NCBI GenBank assembly: GCA_902826815.1 | Contig: CADEGF010000043.1 | Span: 1-64,000, forward strand | DNA from: an uncultured Mycobacteriaceae bacterium | GTDB lineage: Bacteria > Actinomycetota > Actinomycetes > Mycobacteriales > Mycobacteriaceae | DNA length: 64,000 nucleotides | Direction: 5' to 3' | Shown here: positions 47,725-55,918 of the stretch, piece after piece | Layout of the letters: each line of letters opens with the position of its first letter | Position numbering within the stretch: position 1 is the stretch's first letter | Translations under genes and position numbers: made by a program | The notes under the pieces: generated by a model | What the model saw: the letters and a program-made list of their open reading frames with translations, nothing else | Databases searched by the model: none | Told to the model about the DNA's origin: nothing

Positions 47725-48383
47725 CGACGGCGCGGCATCTGCGCCGACTGTCCACGCCGCGTGCGGCGGCCGTGGCCGGCGTGCTGTTCGCGCTGCTGTT
47801 CGGCGCCTCGCTGGTCCTGGTCCGGCTCGCGCTGCCCGAGGGCGCCCAGGAGGGCTCGCAGTGGCTGATCGCGGGTAGCACCAACATCAAGATCGCCGCC
47901 GCGCTGATGCCGTTCGCGGGCATTGCGTTTCTGTGGTTCATCGGCGTCGTGCGCGACGGGTTCGGCAAGTTCGAGGACAAGTTCTTCTCGACGGTGTTCA
48001 TCGGCAGCGGGCTGCTGTTCCTTGCGATGATGTTCGTGACGATGGGGGTCGGCGCGGGCCTCGAGGCCACCAACAGCCTCGTCACCGATCCCGCAGCGCA
48101 TTCCGAGGTGGCGACGTTCGGCCAGATGGTGCTGCTCGCGGTGTCCAAGACCTACGCGCTGCGGATGGCTGCCGTCTTCATGATCTCGCTGGCGACCATC
48201 TGGCTGAAGACCGGCCTGATGCCGCGCTGGTTGGTGATCGTGACTTACCTTGTGGCGCTTGGCCTCATCCTCGCAAGCGACGTCAGCATGTGGCTGGCGT
48301 TGGCGTTTCCGATCTGGGTGCTTGTGGTCAGCGTGCTGCTGCTGGTGCGGGCAGGTGTGATCGACCTGGATCGCGGGGATTAG
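47721..48383 (+). CDS. Integral membrane protein of unknown function
   Basis: 220 aa, GTG 47721. About six hydrophobic helices (AVAGVLFALLFGASLVLVRL; IAAALMPFAGIAFLWFIGVV; IGSGLLFLAMMFVTMGVGAG; WLVIVTYLVALGLILASDVS; FPIWVLVVSVLLLVRAGV) with a basic N-terminus (TTARHLRRLSTPRAA) and one extracytoplasmic loop after helix 1. No transport or catalytic motif recognised; similar proteins are annotated as hypothetical in mycobacteria. Co-transcribed with purA and the thioesterase by overlap. Convergent 4-bp overlap with the ferredoxin gene. Confidence 0.7.
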
Positions 48384-48571
48384 TCGGCGATCGTCAGCGC
48401 CTGCGAGGGGCAGAGCTTGACGGCCTCGCGCGCCTTGTCCTCCTCGCCGTCGGGAATCTCGTCGACGAGCACCACCACGATGCCGTCGTCGTCCTGGTCG
48501 AAGAGGCTGTCGGCGACCATCACACAGTTACCCGCCTGAATGCAGACGTCGCGATCGGCTCTGATCTTCAA
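48380..48571 (-). CDS. 3Fe-4S-type ferredoxin partner of the P450
   Basis: 63 aa, TTG 48571 (reading as MKIRADRDVCIQAGNCVMVA). Cys pattern CIQAGNC then CPSQAL: C-x5-C and a late C-P, lacking one of the four Cys of 4Fe-4S proteins. This is typical of the small 3Fe-4S ferredoxins that reduce actinobacterial P450s. It begins 7 bp after the P450 stop. Dedicated electron donor for that enzyme is the natural reading; the reductase would be elsewhere. Confidence 0.88.
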   Translation of the reverse strand: MKIRADRDVCIQAGNCVMVADSLFDQDDDGIVVVLVDEIPDGEEDKAREAVKLCPSQALTIAD

Positions 48572-48578
48572 GGGGCCA

Positions 48579-49808
48579 TCACCACCCTACCTCCAGTGAC
48601 TTCAACCCGTAGATGAAGTTCCAGCTGCGGAACTGCACATCGGCGAAGTCTTCTGCCAGAGCCAGATTCGGGAACCGGCGCAGCAGTGCGGGGAACGCGA
48701 TGCGCATCTCCATCCGCGCCAGCGGAGCACCGAGGCAGTGGTGCACGCCGTGCCCGAACGCCAGATGACCTGGCGCACCGCGCGCGATGTCGAGCGCATC
48801 CGGTGACTTGATGAAGTCGCCGTCGCGGTTCCCCGACGGCATCGACGGGAAGACCAGTTTCCCCGCTGGGATCGTCACGCCCGCAACCTCGACATCGGTG
48901 GTGGTGATGCGGGGAATCGCGGTCTGCACGATCGACAGCCAGCGCAGCAGCTCCTCGATCGCGGGTGCCACGGAGTTGGGGTCGTCGCGCACGACGGCGA
49001 GCTGCCCGGGGTGGCGCAGCAGTGCCAGGGTGCCGAGGCCAAGCATGTTGGATGTGGTCTCGTGGCCTGCGAGCAGCAGCAGTCCCGCTATGCCGACGAG
49101 CTCGTCGTCGGTGAGCTCGTCACCGTGCTCGCGCACCAGCATGCCGAGGATGTCGTCGCCCGGCTGCCTGCGCGCCCGCGCAACCAGCGTCGTCATGTAC
49201 GCACGCGCCTGCCGCTGCAGGTCGAGCCGGTCGTTTATCGGAATCGAGAAGTCCAGCTGCTTGGCGCTGCGGCGCTGGAAGTCCCCACGGTCGTCGTACG
49301 GCACGCCGAGCAGTTCGCAGATCACCAGCGACGGGATCGGCAGCGCGAAGTGTTCCACCAAATCGGCTGGCGGACCGGCACTTTCCATCTCGTCGAGCTG
49401 CTTGTCGACGATCTCGACGATCCTTGGCTCGAGACGCTTCATCCGCCGGTGGGTGAACTCCGGTGTCAGCATGCGGCGCAACCGCGAATGTTCGGGTGGG
49501 TCGAGGCCGAGCAGGTTGCCCGCCCGTGCGGTGGCCTCTTCCTCCGGGGTGGGCTGCGGGACGCCCTGCACGGCGAAGCCGGGCGGACGCGCGTTGGAGA
49601 ACCGCTCGTGGTCGGACAGCACGGCCTTGATGTCGTCGTGCCGGGTGATCAGGTACACCTGCGTGCCGAATGCGCTGGTGAACTCGCGCACGCCTTCGGA
49701 TTCGCGGATCTCCCGAAGCTCCGCGATCGGGCTGAACGAATCGCGGCGCATGTGCAGCGGTGGTAACTCGGCGGCGCCGCCGCGGGGGGCGGCATCGGTG
49801 TGAGTCAT
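48579..49808 (-). CDS. Cytochrome P450
   Basis: 409 aa, ATG 49808. Soluble bacterial P450: I-helix LLLLAGHETTSNMLGLG (acid-alcohol ET-T pair), K-helix ExxR in EELLRWLSIV, and haem loop FGHGVHHCLGAPLARMEM with the thiolate Cys. The substrate-recognition region and RPPGFAVQGVPQPTPEEE near residue 75 resemble CYP105/107-like tailoring enzymes rather than the CYP125/142 steroid group. Encoded 10 bp after the hydrolase and 7 bp before its ferredoxin, in a five-gene minus-strand operon with a GT1 glycosyltransferase and an MMPL exporter. That context suggests hydroxylation of a small molecule that is also glycosylated and exported, or its detoxification. Confidence 0.93.
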   Translation of the reverse strand: MTHTDAAPRGGAAELPPLHMRRDSFSPIAELREIRESEGVREFTSAFGTQVYLITRHDDIKAVLSDHERFSNARPPGFAVQGVPQPTPEEEATARAGNLLGLDPPEHSRLRRMLTPEFTHRRMKRLEPRIVEIVDKQLDEMESAGPPADLVEHFALPIPSLVICELLGVPYDDRGDFQRRSAKQLDFSIPINDRLDLQRQARAYMTTLVARARRQPGDDILGMLVREHGDELTDDELVGIAGLLLLAGHETTSNMLGLGTLALLRHPGQLAVVRDDPNSVAPAIEELLRWLSIVQTAIPRITTTDVEVAGVTIPAGKLVFPSMPSGNRDGDFIKSPDALDIARGAPGHLAFGHGVHHCLGAPLARMEMRIAFPALLRRFPNLALAEDFADVQFRSWNFIYGLKSLEVGW

Positions 49809-49817
49809 GGTTCGACG

Positions 49818-50612
49818 CTACCCGCGGAAGACGAACTCATCGATCAGGTTGTTCACCAACGACGGGTTCTCCAGACCGGCCAGATGGGCGACGCCGTCGA
49901 GCACCGCGACCGCGGAACCTGGTATCGCCTCGGCCATCGCCAGGGTTTCTGGCACTGGGAACGTCGCGTCCTCGGCAGCCGCGACGACCAGAACCGGTGT
50001 CGAGATTTTCGCGAACAGCGAACGCTGGTCGGGTCGGGCGGGCACCACACTCTTCACCGCCCATGCCCCGGACCCGATGTCGACCTCCTGCACCGTTTCG
50101 CGGACGAACGAGACGACTGCGGGACGGCTGCGAAAGGTGGTCGGTCCGAGGAATGCCTTGAGCACCGATCGGGTCAGCGGCGGCCGCACGCCGCCAAGCA
50201 TCTTCGCCAACTGCAGCAGGAGTCCGTACTCGACCTTCTGCCGGGTGCCCGCGGCCGATGCGGTGCAGTTCATCAGCACGGCATGGGCGATTCGATCGGG
50301 GTACATCGCGGCGAACGTGCCGCCGATCATTCCGCCCCACGAGTTGCCGACGAAGTGCGTCCGCTGCTGTCCGAGCGCATCGAGGATGTCGACGATACTG
50401 CGGGCGCAGTCGGCGAAGTCGAACATCTGGGTGAGCTTCTCGCTTCGGCCGTGCCCCGGTGGGTCGACCAGGATGACGCGGCAGCGGTCGGCGAAGTGCT
50501 CGGCCTGGGCCGCCCACATATCGCCGGTCATGAGCAGGCTCGGCCAGAACATCACCGCCTCGCCGTCACCGCGAGTCTGTACCCCTAACCGCCCCAGCGC
50601 GGTGTCGACCAT
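49818..50612 (-). CDS. Alpha/beta hydrolase
   Basis: 264 aa. ATG 50612 is preferred because GGAAAG lies 4 nt upstream; GTG 50624 would add MERH. Fold motifs: FWPSLLMTGDMW near residue 25, DPPGHGRSEKL, nucleophile elbow HFVGNSWGGMIGGTFA with Ser, Asp in VVAAAEDATFP, and His in GVAHLAGLENP. Canonical Ser-His-Asp hydrolase, related to esterases and C-C bond hydrolases. The oxyanion loop is FWPSLL rather than HG, similar to the 3-oxoadipate enol-lactonase/MhpC-like group. The start overlaps the MMPL gene end by 47 bp, tying it to that operon. Substrate unknown. Confidence 0.85.
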   Translation of the reverse strand: MVDTALGRLGVQTRGDGEAVMFWPSLLMTGDMWAAQAEHFADRCRVILVDPPGHGRSEKLTQMFDFADCARSIVDILDALGQQRTHFVGNSWGGMIGGTFAAMYPDRIAHAVLMNCTASAAGTRQKVEYGLLLQLAKMLGGVRPPLTRSVLKAFLGPTTFRSRPAVVSFVRETVQEVDIGSGAWAVKSVVPARPDQRSLFAKISTPVLVVAAAEDATFPVPETLAMAEAIPGSAVAVLDGVAHLAGLENPSLVNNLIDEFVFRG

Positions 50613-52644
50613 GTGTCTTTCCACCGGTGGAACCGTAGCCCGTATCTCGCAGGGCGGGCCACCAGATCCGCTGCCCGATCAGTGTGAACAGCGCGGGGAT
50701 GATCACGGTCCGCACGACGAAGGTGTCCAGCAGGATGCCGAGGCCGACGATGATGCCGACCTGGGTGAGCACGATCAGCGGCAGCACGCCGAGTACGCAG
50801 AACACCGCCGCAAGGACGATGCCCGCGCTTGTGATGACCGCGCCCGTCGCCGAAACCGCACGGATGATGCCCTGCCGGGTGCCGTGCTCCGGGGTCTCCT
50901 CGCGGGCCCTGGTGACGAGGAAGATCGTGTAGTCGACACCCAGCGCCACCAGGAACAGGAACGCGAACAGCGGGGCGGTGTTGTCGAGGGCGGGAAAACC
51001 GAAGACATGCACGCTCGCCCAGCCGCCGAGGCCGAGCGCCGCGAGCGCGCTGAGCACGGTCACGGAGACGAGGATCAGCGGAGCAAGGGCCGATCGGAGC
51101 AGCACGTAGAGCACGATGAACACCACGGCGAGGATGGCCGGGATGATGATGAGACGATCTCTTGCCGCTGCCGCGCCTGCGTCGCGCGCCTGGGCGTCCG
51201 ACCCACCGACCAACGCGCCCGGATCTGCGGTGTGGACCGAATCACGCAGAGCATCAACGGTTCTGAAGGCATCGTCGGATGCGGGTTCGGCGTTCAACAC
51301 CACCGACCACTGGCTGAGACCATCGGCAGGCGCACCTGCCGGGTTCGCCGAAACAACGCCAGGGGTCGACGTGATCGCCTGTTCGACCTCCCGGGTCTTG
51401 GTGGTCGATGCGATGACGCGGGTGGGATCGGTCAGCCCGCTGGGGAAGTGGGCGGCGAGTGTGTGGTAACCGCTCACCGACTCCGCCTGCACGCGGAACT
51501 GCTCGGTCTGTGACAGGCCGACAGGGGTGGTGGCCAGACCGAGGCACAGCAGTACGAGCCCGGCGATCGCCGCCGTCGTGACGCGGCCAGGTCTGCGGGC
51601 CACCGCCTCGGCGACCCGATGCCAGATACCGCTGTCGGTAAGGGGTTTCGCGCCGAGCTGCGGCACGAACGGCCAGAAAAGCCGCCGCCCGAACAGCGCG
51701 AGCAGGGGCGGCAGCACCAGCAGCACGAACGCCGCCGCGACAACCAGTCCGGCGGCGGCCTGCACGCCAAGGCTGCGCGTGCTCGGCGACGATGCGAGCA
51801 CCAATGTCAGCAGCGCGAGCACCACGGTGGCGTTGCTGGCCAGAATCGCGGGCCCCGCCTGGCGGACGGCAACCTCGAGGGCGTCGCGGTGAGCCGGGAC
51901 ACGCTCTTCGCGCGAGCGCTCATCGATGTTGCGGCCCAGTTCCTCTCGGTAACGCGAGATCAGCAGAAGCGCGTAATTGGTGCCCGCCCCGAACACCAGC
52001 ACGCTGGTGATGCCTGCGGTGGAGCCGTCCGGCGTCATCCCCAACCCTTGCGCGACGGCGCTTCCGGCGACGGCCGCGACGCGATCGGCGAAGCCGATCA
52101 CCGCGAGAGGGACCAGCCACAGCACCGGCGAGCGGTAGGTGGCGATCAGGAGCAGCGCCACCACCAGTGCGGTCACCGCGAGCAGTGTGATGTTGGCCCC
52201 GGAAAACGAGTTCGCGATGTCGGCGCCGAACGCGGGGCCGCCGGTGACCTCGACCCGCAGGTCGTCGGGCAGACCGTCGCCTGCTGACTGACGCAGATCC
52301 TTCACCGCATCGTTGAGCGCGAACCCGGAAAGCTCGGCGCCCAACGGCACGGTCGCCACGGCCGCCTTTCCGTCGTCGGCCACCACAACGGGTTGCTGTT
52401 TGATCGCACCCAGGTCGGCGGGGGTGAGCACGGCACCGTCGGGACGGCTGAAGACCAGGATGGCCGGTACCTGGTCACCGCCGGGCAGCTGCGCACGCAC
52501 GTCGTTCGCGCGTGTCGACTCGGCGCCGGTCGGCACGGGAACGGGCGACTGCTCGCCGGAGGCGTCGCTACCGATCAACCCCAGCAGCGCGCCGGAGGCG
52601 ATCAGCACGGCAAGCGCCAGCAGCCATGAGATGCGACCGGTCAT
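50566..52644 (-). CDS. Short MMPL/RND-family transporter
   Basis: 692 aa, ATG 52644. Two RND repeats: first helix, an outside domain (residues about 30-145), helices 2-6; then helix 7 (about 355-375), a second outside domain (to about 495) and helices 8-12. It is shorter than mycobacterial MmpL proteins (about 950 aa) and closer to ActII-3-type exporters of Streptomyces. In helix 10 the proton-relay pair is intact (ALGVDYTIFLV, Asp571-Tyr572), but in helix 4 the usual Asp-Tyr reads Asn223-Tyr224 (GAGTNYALLLISRYREEL). Twenty bp after the glycosyltransferase gene. Probably exports the product of the operon. Confidence 0.9.
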   Translation of the reverse strand: MTGRISWLLALAVLIASGALLGLIGSDASGEQSPVPVPTGAESTRANDVRAQLPGGDQVPAILVFSRPDGAVLTPADLGAIKQQPVVVADDGKAAVATVPLGAELSGFALNDAVKDLRQSAGDGLPDDLRVEVTGGPAFGADIANSFSGANITLLAVTALVVALLLIATYRSPVLWLVPLAVIGFADRVAAVAGSAVAQGLGMTPDGSTAGITSVLVFGAGTNYALLLISRYREELGRNIDERSREERVPAHRDALEVAVRQAGPAILASNATVVLALLTLVLASSPSTRSLGVQAAAGLVVAAAFVLLVLPPLLALFGRRLFWPFVPQLGAKPLTDSGIWHRVAEAVARRPGRVTTAAIAGLVLLCLGLATTPVGLSQTEQFRVQAESVSGYHTLAAHFPSGLTDPTRVIASTTKTREVEQAITSTPGVVSANPAGAPADGLSQWSVVLNAEPASDDAFRTVDALRDSVHTADPGALVGGSDAQARDAGAAAARDRLIIIPAILAVVFIVLYVLLRSALAPLILVSVTVLSALAALGLGGWASVHVFGFPALDNTAPLFAFLFLVALGVDYTIFLVTRAREETPEHGTRQGIIRAVSATGAVITSAGIVLAAVFCVLGVLPLIVLTQVGIIVGLGILLDTFVVRTVIIPALFTLIGQRIWWPALRDTGYGSTGGKTHGRHRAGAVRGTDSR

Positions 52645-52664
52645 GAAACCAATATTTCAGGTAC

Positions 52665-53855
52665 TCAATCGACGAGCCGCCTGGCGGCCACCGCCGCGCC
52701 GTCGGTGCGGATCCTGCCCACCATTGCGGTCGCTCGCGTGCGTATCTCGTCGCTCATTGCCGCCTCCAGCGCGGCCGACAGCGATTCGTGCGTCGGCGTG
52801 GGGCCGTCGTGCGCGGCGCCGACGCCGAGGTCGGCCACCCGTCGTGCCCAGTACGGCTGGTCTGCGATCTGGGGGATCACCACCTGGGGCACACCCACCG
52901 CCGCTGCCGTCGTCGTGGTGCCCGCCCCGCCGTGGTGCACCACCGCATCGACCCGGGTGAACAGTTCCTGGTGGTTGACCTCGCCGATGGCGAAGCAATC
53001 GTCGTCGTCGTCGATCAATGCCAGATCGGCCCAGCCGCGAGAAACGACAACACGACGACCGTGCGCACGGATGGCCCCGATGGCGATTCTTGCGACGTCC
53101 TCCGGGGCGCGCACGCTGCCCATACCCAGGTAGACCGGGGCCGTGCCCGCATCGAGGAAAGCCGCCAGATCGCCAGGTAGCGGACGGTCGTCGGGCAGGA
53201 TCCACGCTCCGGTCGGCACGGGGTCGAAGTCCGGCGAGCCCGGCCATGGCGCCAGTATCGGGTCGGCGGCCAGCCACGGGCGGTCGGTGAAAACGTGGTC
53301 GCGCACGTTGTCCACCGGTTGCAGTCCGAGCGCCGCCCGATGCGTGTTGAGCGGATCGCCGTAGAGCGCCTGCACCCGTTCGGCGTCGACCGCCCACAGC
53401 GCCCGGTTGTCCGCGCCTGGTGGAAACGGCTTGCCAGGCCGCGACAGTGGTGAGTGGTGTGGTGACGGGATCGGGCACGGGTGCAGCGCCGCGAGCACGT
53501 ACGGCACGCCGTGCACCTCGGCGATCGTTCGAAGTCCGGCGGGCAGCAGCCCGGACGCGACCACCGCGTCACATCCTTCTGCGGCCTCGGCCACGGTGCC
53601 GAACTGCATATCCACAAGGGCGGCCGCCATCCGCGGGGCGTCGGCAGGCGTCAGCGGCTTCGGCCCGTGCAAGAGCTCACGCAGCGATTCGCCGAGCGGG
53701 ACGAGCTCGACACCCGCCCGCTCGGCGAGTTCGGCGAAGTCCGGCGGTGCGCATACCCGCGTCTGCGCGCCGAGCTCTTGCAGTCGCATCGCGAATGCCA
53801 TGATCGGCTCGACGTCTCCGCGTGAACCCCAGGTAGACAACAAAATACGGGTCAT
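52665..53855 (-). CDS. GT1-family (MGT/UGT-like) glycosyltransferase
   Basis: 396 aa, ATG 53855 (MTRILLSTWGSRGDVEP); an in-frame ATG at 53894 gives an unlikely extension. GT-B fold: N-terminal GSRGDVEPIMAFAMRLQELG, acceptor-binding domain (YVLAALHPCPIPSPHHSPLS), and C-terminal nucleotide-sugar domain with VYLGMGSVRAPEDVARIA, NHQELFTRVDAVVHHGGAGT and GVPQVVIPQIADQPYWARRV. The HHGGAGT motif contacts the sugar-nucleotide diphosphate. Family members attach sugars to natural products, sterols or glycopeptidolipids. First gene of the five-gene operon GT1, MMPL, hydrolase, P450, ferredoxin. Acceptor unknown. Confidence 0.92.
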   Translation of the reverse strand: MTRILLSTWGSRGDVEPIMAFAMRLQELGAQTRVCAPPDFAELAERAGVELVPLGESLRELLHGPKPLTPADAPRMAAALVDMQFGTVAEAAEGCDAVVASGLLPAGLRTIAEVHGVPYVLAALHPCPIPSPHHSPLSRPGKPFPPGADNRALWAVDAERVQALYGDPLNTHRAALGLQPVDNVRDHVFTDRPWLAADPILAPWPGSPDFDPVPTGAWILPDDRPLPGDLAAFLDAGTAPVYLGMGSVRAPEDVARIAIGAIRAHGRRVVVSRGWADLALIDDDDDCFAIGEVNHQELFTRVDAVVHHGGAGTTTTAAAVGVPQVVIPQIADQPYWARRVADLGVGAAHDGPTPTHESLSAALEAAMSDEIRTRATAMVGRIRTDGAAVAARRLVD

Positions 53856-53970
53856 GGTCAGCGATTGTGGAGCATGCGGGGGGTCTTGCCGCAAGGCCCC
53901 CTATGCGATATATGTTGAAGTGGGAAGAGATTACAGCTCCCGGCTTCTTCCTTTTTGCTCCTCGCGTGCG

Positions 53971-55557
53971 CTATGTGCGGTTGAGCGTCGCTTCCTCGAG
54001 ATCCAGTCCGTGCAAGACCGATCGCAGCACTTCGTCGTCGATGTGTCCGCTGTCGCGCTCCGCGATGAACGCCTCGCGCTCGGCGGCCAGCATCTCCAAT
54101 CGCAGCCGCCGGAACGCCGCCGTCGGACTTTCGCCGATCTCCTCCGCGGTTCGGCCGAGTCGCTCCCACGCAGAGTTCCGACGCCGAGTGTTCCAGGCCC
54201 GCAACACTTCTGCGGCGCGCTCAGCTTCAGTCGTATCGGGTTCCGCCAGTAGTTCGTCGAGTCGGGCAGCCGCAGCGATGGCGGCCTTCTCCTGTGCGGC
54301 GGCCGCGGCGATCGCGTCGGTGCGGGCCTCGTCGCCCTGCACGCCGAGCCGCCTGATCAGCCACGGCATTGTCAGGCCGTGCAGCAGCAGCGTGCCGATC
54401 ACGACGACGAACGTCAGGAACACGATGTGGCTGCGGCCGGGGAACGGGTCACCCGACAGCGTGGTGAGCGGCACCGCGAACGCCGCCGCCAGTGAGACCA
54501 CACCGCGCATACCCGCCCACGCCACGACGAAGACCTGCGCTCTCGTCGGCGCCGTCTCACGCGCCCTGATGCGCGGCGAGAGCATCCTCGGCAGAAACGC
54601 GAACGCGTACATCCACACGATCCGGATCCCGATGACGGTCGCCAGCACCGCGGCCGAATACGTCACCATCGTCGTGAACGGCATGCCCTCGATCTCGTCG
54701 ATGACGCCAGGCAGCTGAAGGCCGATCATCAGGAATGCGAACGACTCGAGGACGAGTTGAAGGGCCTTCCACACCGCCTGGTCCTGCAGCCGGGTCTCGT
54801 AGCCGGCATGAAAGGACTTCTGACCGAGGATGAGGGCCGCGACGACCACGGCGAGCACACCGGAGCCGTGGGCCTCCTCGGCGGCGAGGTAGATGACGAA
54901 CGGCGCGATGAGACCGACGGCGCTTTCCACCAGCGGGTCGTTGAGCCGCCACCGGATGAAGGCGATGACGAAGCCAAGCGCCAGGCCGATCACGATTCCG
55001 CCGCCCGCGGCCAGCGCGAACGTCGTCAGACCGCTGCCCCAGGTCGCCGCCGCGCCGATGGCGGCGGCCAGCGCCACTTTGTAGGCCGTCAACGCCGTCG
55101 CATCGTTGAGCAGGCTTTCGCCGCCGAGCAGCGTCATGATCGGGCGTGGCAGCCCGAGCCTGCGCCCGATCGCCGTAGCCGAGACCGCATCCGGCGGCGC
55201 GACGATCGCACCGAGGGTGAGACCGGCCGCAAGGGTCAGGTCAGGCACAGTCTTGTATGCGACGAATCCGACGGCGAAGGCCGTCGCCAACGGCAGTCCG
55301 ACGGCCAGCAGCCCGATCGGGCGCAGGTTGTTCTTCAGCCCGACGTAGCTGCTCTCCAGGCCCGCCGACCAGAGCAGGGGCGGCAGCAGGACGTAGAGGA
55401 CGAGATCGGGTTCGAGGTCGATGTGGGTGAACCCGGGGATGGTGCTCGCCACCAGTCCGGCGACCACCAGCGCCAGCGGCGCCGAAACGTCGAAGCGGCG
55501 CGCGAGCGCGGCAAGCAGGACCGATAACACCAGCACCGCGAGCAGGGAGCCTTGCAC
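53971..55557 (-). CDS. CPA1-type Na+/H+ antiporter
   Basis: 528 aa, GTG 55557 with AGGAGG upstream. Twelve membrane helices, then a ~120-residue cytoplasmic coiled region (DAIAAAAAQEKAAIAAAARL; WERLGRTAEEIGES). NhaP/NHE motifs: GAIVAPPDAVSATAIGRRLG, LGGESLLNDATALTAYKVAL with the ion-binding Asn-Asp, LAAEEAHGSGVLAVVVAALI, and WAGMRGVVSLAAAFAVPL with conserved Arg. Exchanges Na+ (or K+) for protons across the plasma membrane. Divergent from a UBP zinc-finger gene with 29 bp between starts. Similar to Rv2287 YjcE of M. tuberculosis, though not at the same locus. Confidence 0.92.
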   Translation of the reverse strand: MQGSLLAVLVLSVLLAALARRFDVSAPLALVVAGLVASTIPGFTHIDLEPDLVLYVLLPPLLWSAGLESSYVGLKNNLRPIGLLAVGLPLATAFAVGFVAYKTVPDLTLAAGLTLGAIVAPPDAVSATAIGRRLGLPRPIMTLLGGESLLNDATALTAYKVALAAAIGAAATWGSGLTTFALAAGGGIVIGLALGFVIAFIRWRLNDPLVESAVGLIAPFVIYLAAEEAHGSGVLAVVVAALILGQKSFHAGYETRLQDQAVWKALQLVLESFAFLMIGLQLPGVIDEIEGMPFTTMVTYSAAVLATVIGIRIVWMYAFAFLPRMLSPRIRARETAPTRAQVFVVAWAGMRGVVSLAAAFAVPLTTLSGDPFPGRSHIVFLTFVVVIGTLLLHGLTMPWLIRRLGVQGDEARTDAIAAAAAQEKAAIAAAARLDELLAEPDTTEAERAAEVLRAWNTRRRNSAWERLGRTAEEIGESPTAAFRRLRLEMLAAEREAFIAERDSGHIDDEVLRSVLHGLDLEEATLNRT

Positions 55558-55586
55558 GTCGCACCCACCTCCTATCCTTGGTCAGC

Positions 55587-55895
55587 ATGCGCAAGAGGTC
55601 ACGCGGACGCGATTCGAAGGCGCCCGCAGCGCCCAACACATGTCCGCATCTCTCGGCTGCAACCTTGGGGCCCGAGCCCCTTACTCCCGGAGAATGCCAG
55701 GATTGTGCCGATCTGGGCGAGAACACGTGGGCGCATCTGCGGATGTGCATGACGTGCGGCCACGTCGGCTGCTGCGACTCGAGCCCGCATTTGCACGCCA
55801 GCGAACACTTCCGACTGACCGGCCACCCTGTCATGAGATCGATCGAGCCGGGCGAGGACTGGCGATGGTGCTATATCGACCTTCGGGTCGGCTGA
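55587..55895 (+). CDS. UBP-type zinc-finger protein
   Basis: 102 aa, ATG 55587. Basic N-terminus (MRKRSRGRDSKAPAAPNTC) followed by a UBP/BUZ zinc finger: TCPHLS, GECQDC, WAHLRMCMTCGHVGCCDSSP, HASEHFRLTGHPVMRSIEPG and WRWCYID. Conserved Cys/His residues for three Zn ions are all present. In eukaryotes the domain binds ubiquitin C-termini; the actinobacterial role is unknown. Commonly found beside a CPA1 antiporter in actinobacteria, as here (divergent, 29 bp apart), suggesting a shared promoter region and possibly a regulatory link. Confidence 0.88.
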   Translation: MRKRSRGRDSKAPAAPNTCPHLSAATLGPEPLTPGECQDCADLGENTWAHLRMCMTCGHVGCCDSSPHLHASEHFRLTGHPVMRSIEPGEDWRWCYIDLRVG

Positions 55896-55918
55896 AGATC
55901 TGGCAGTCTTGACGGGCG

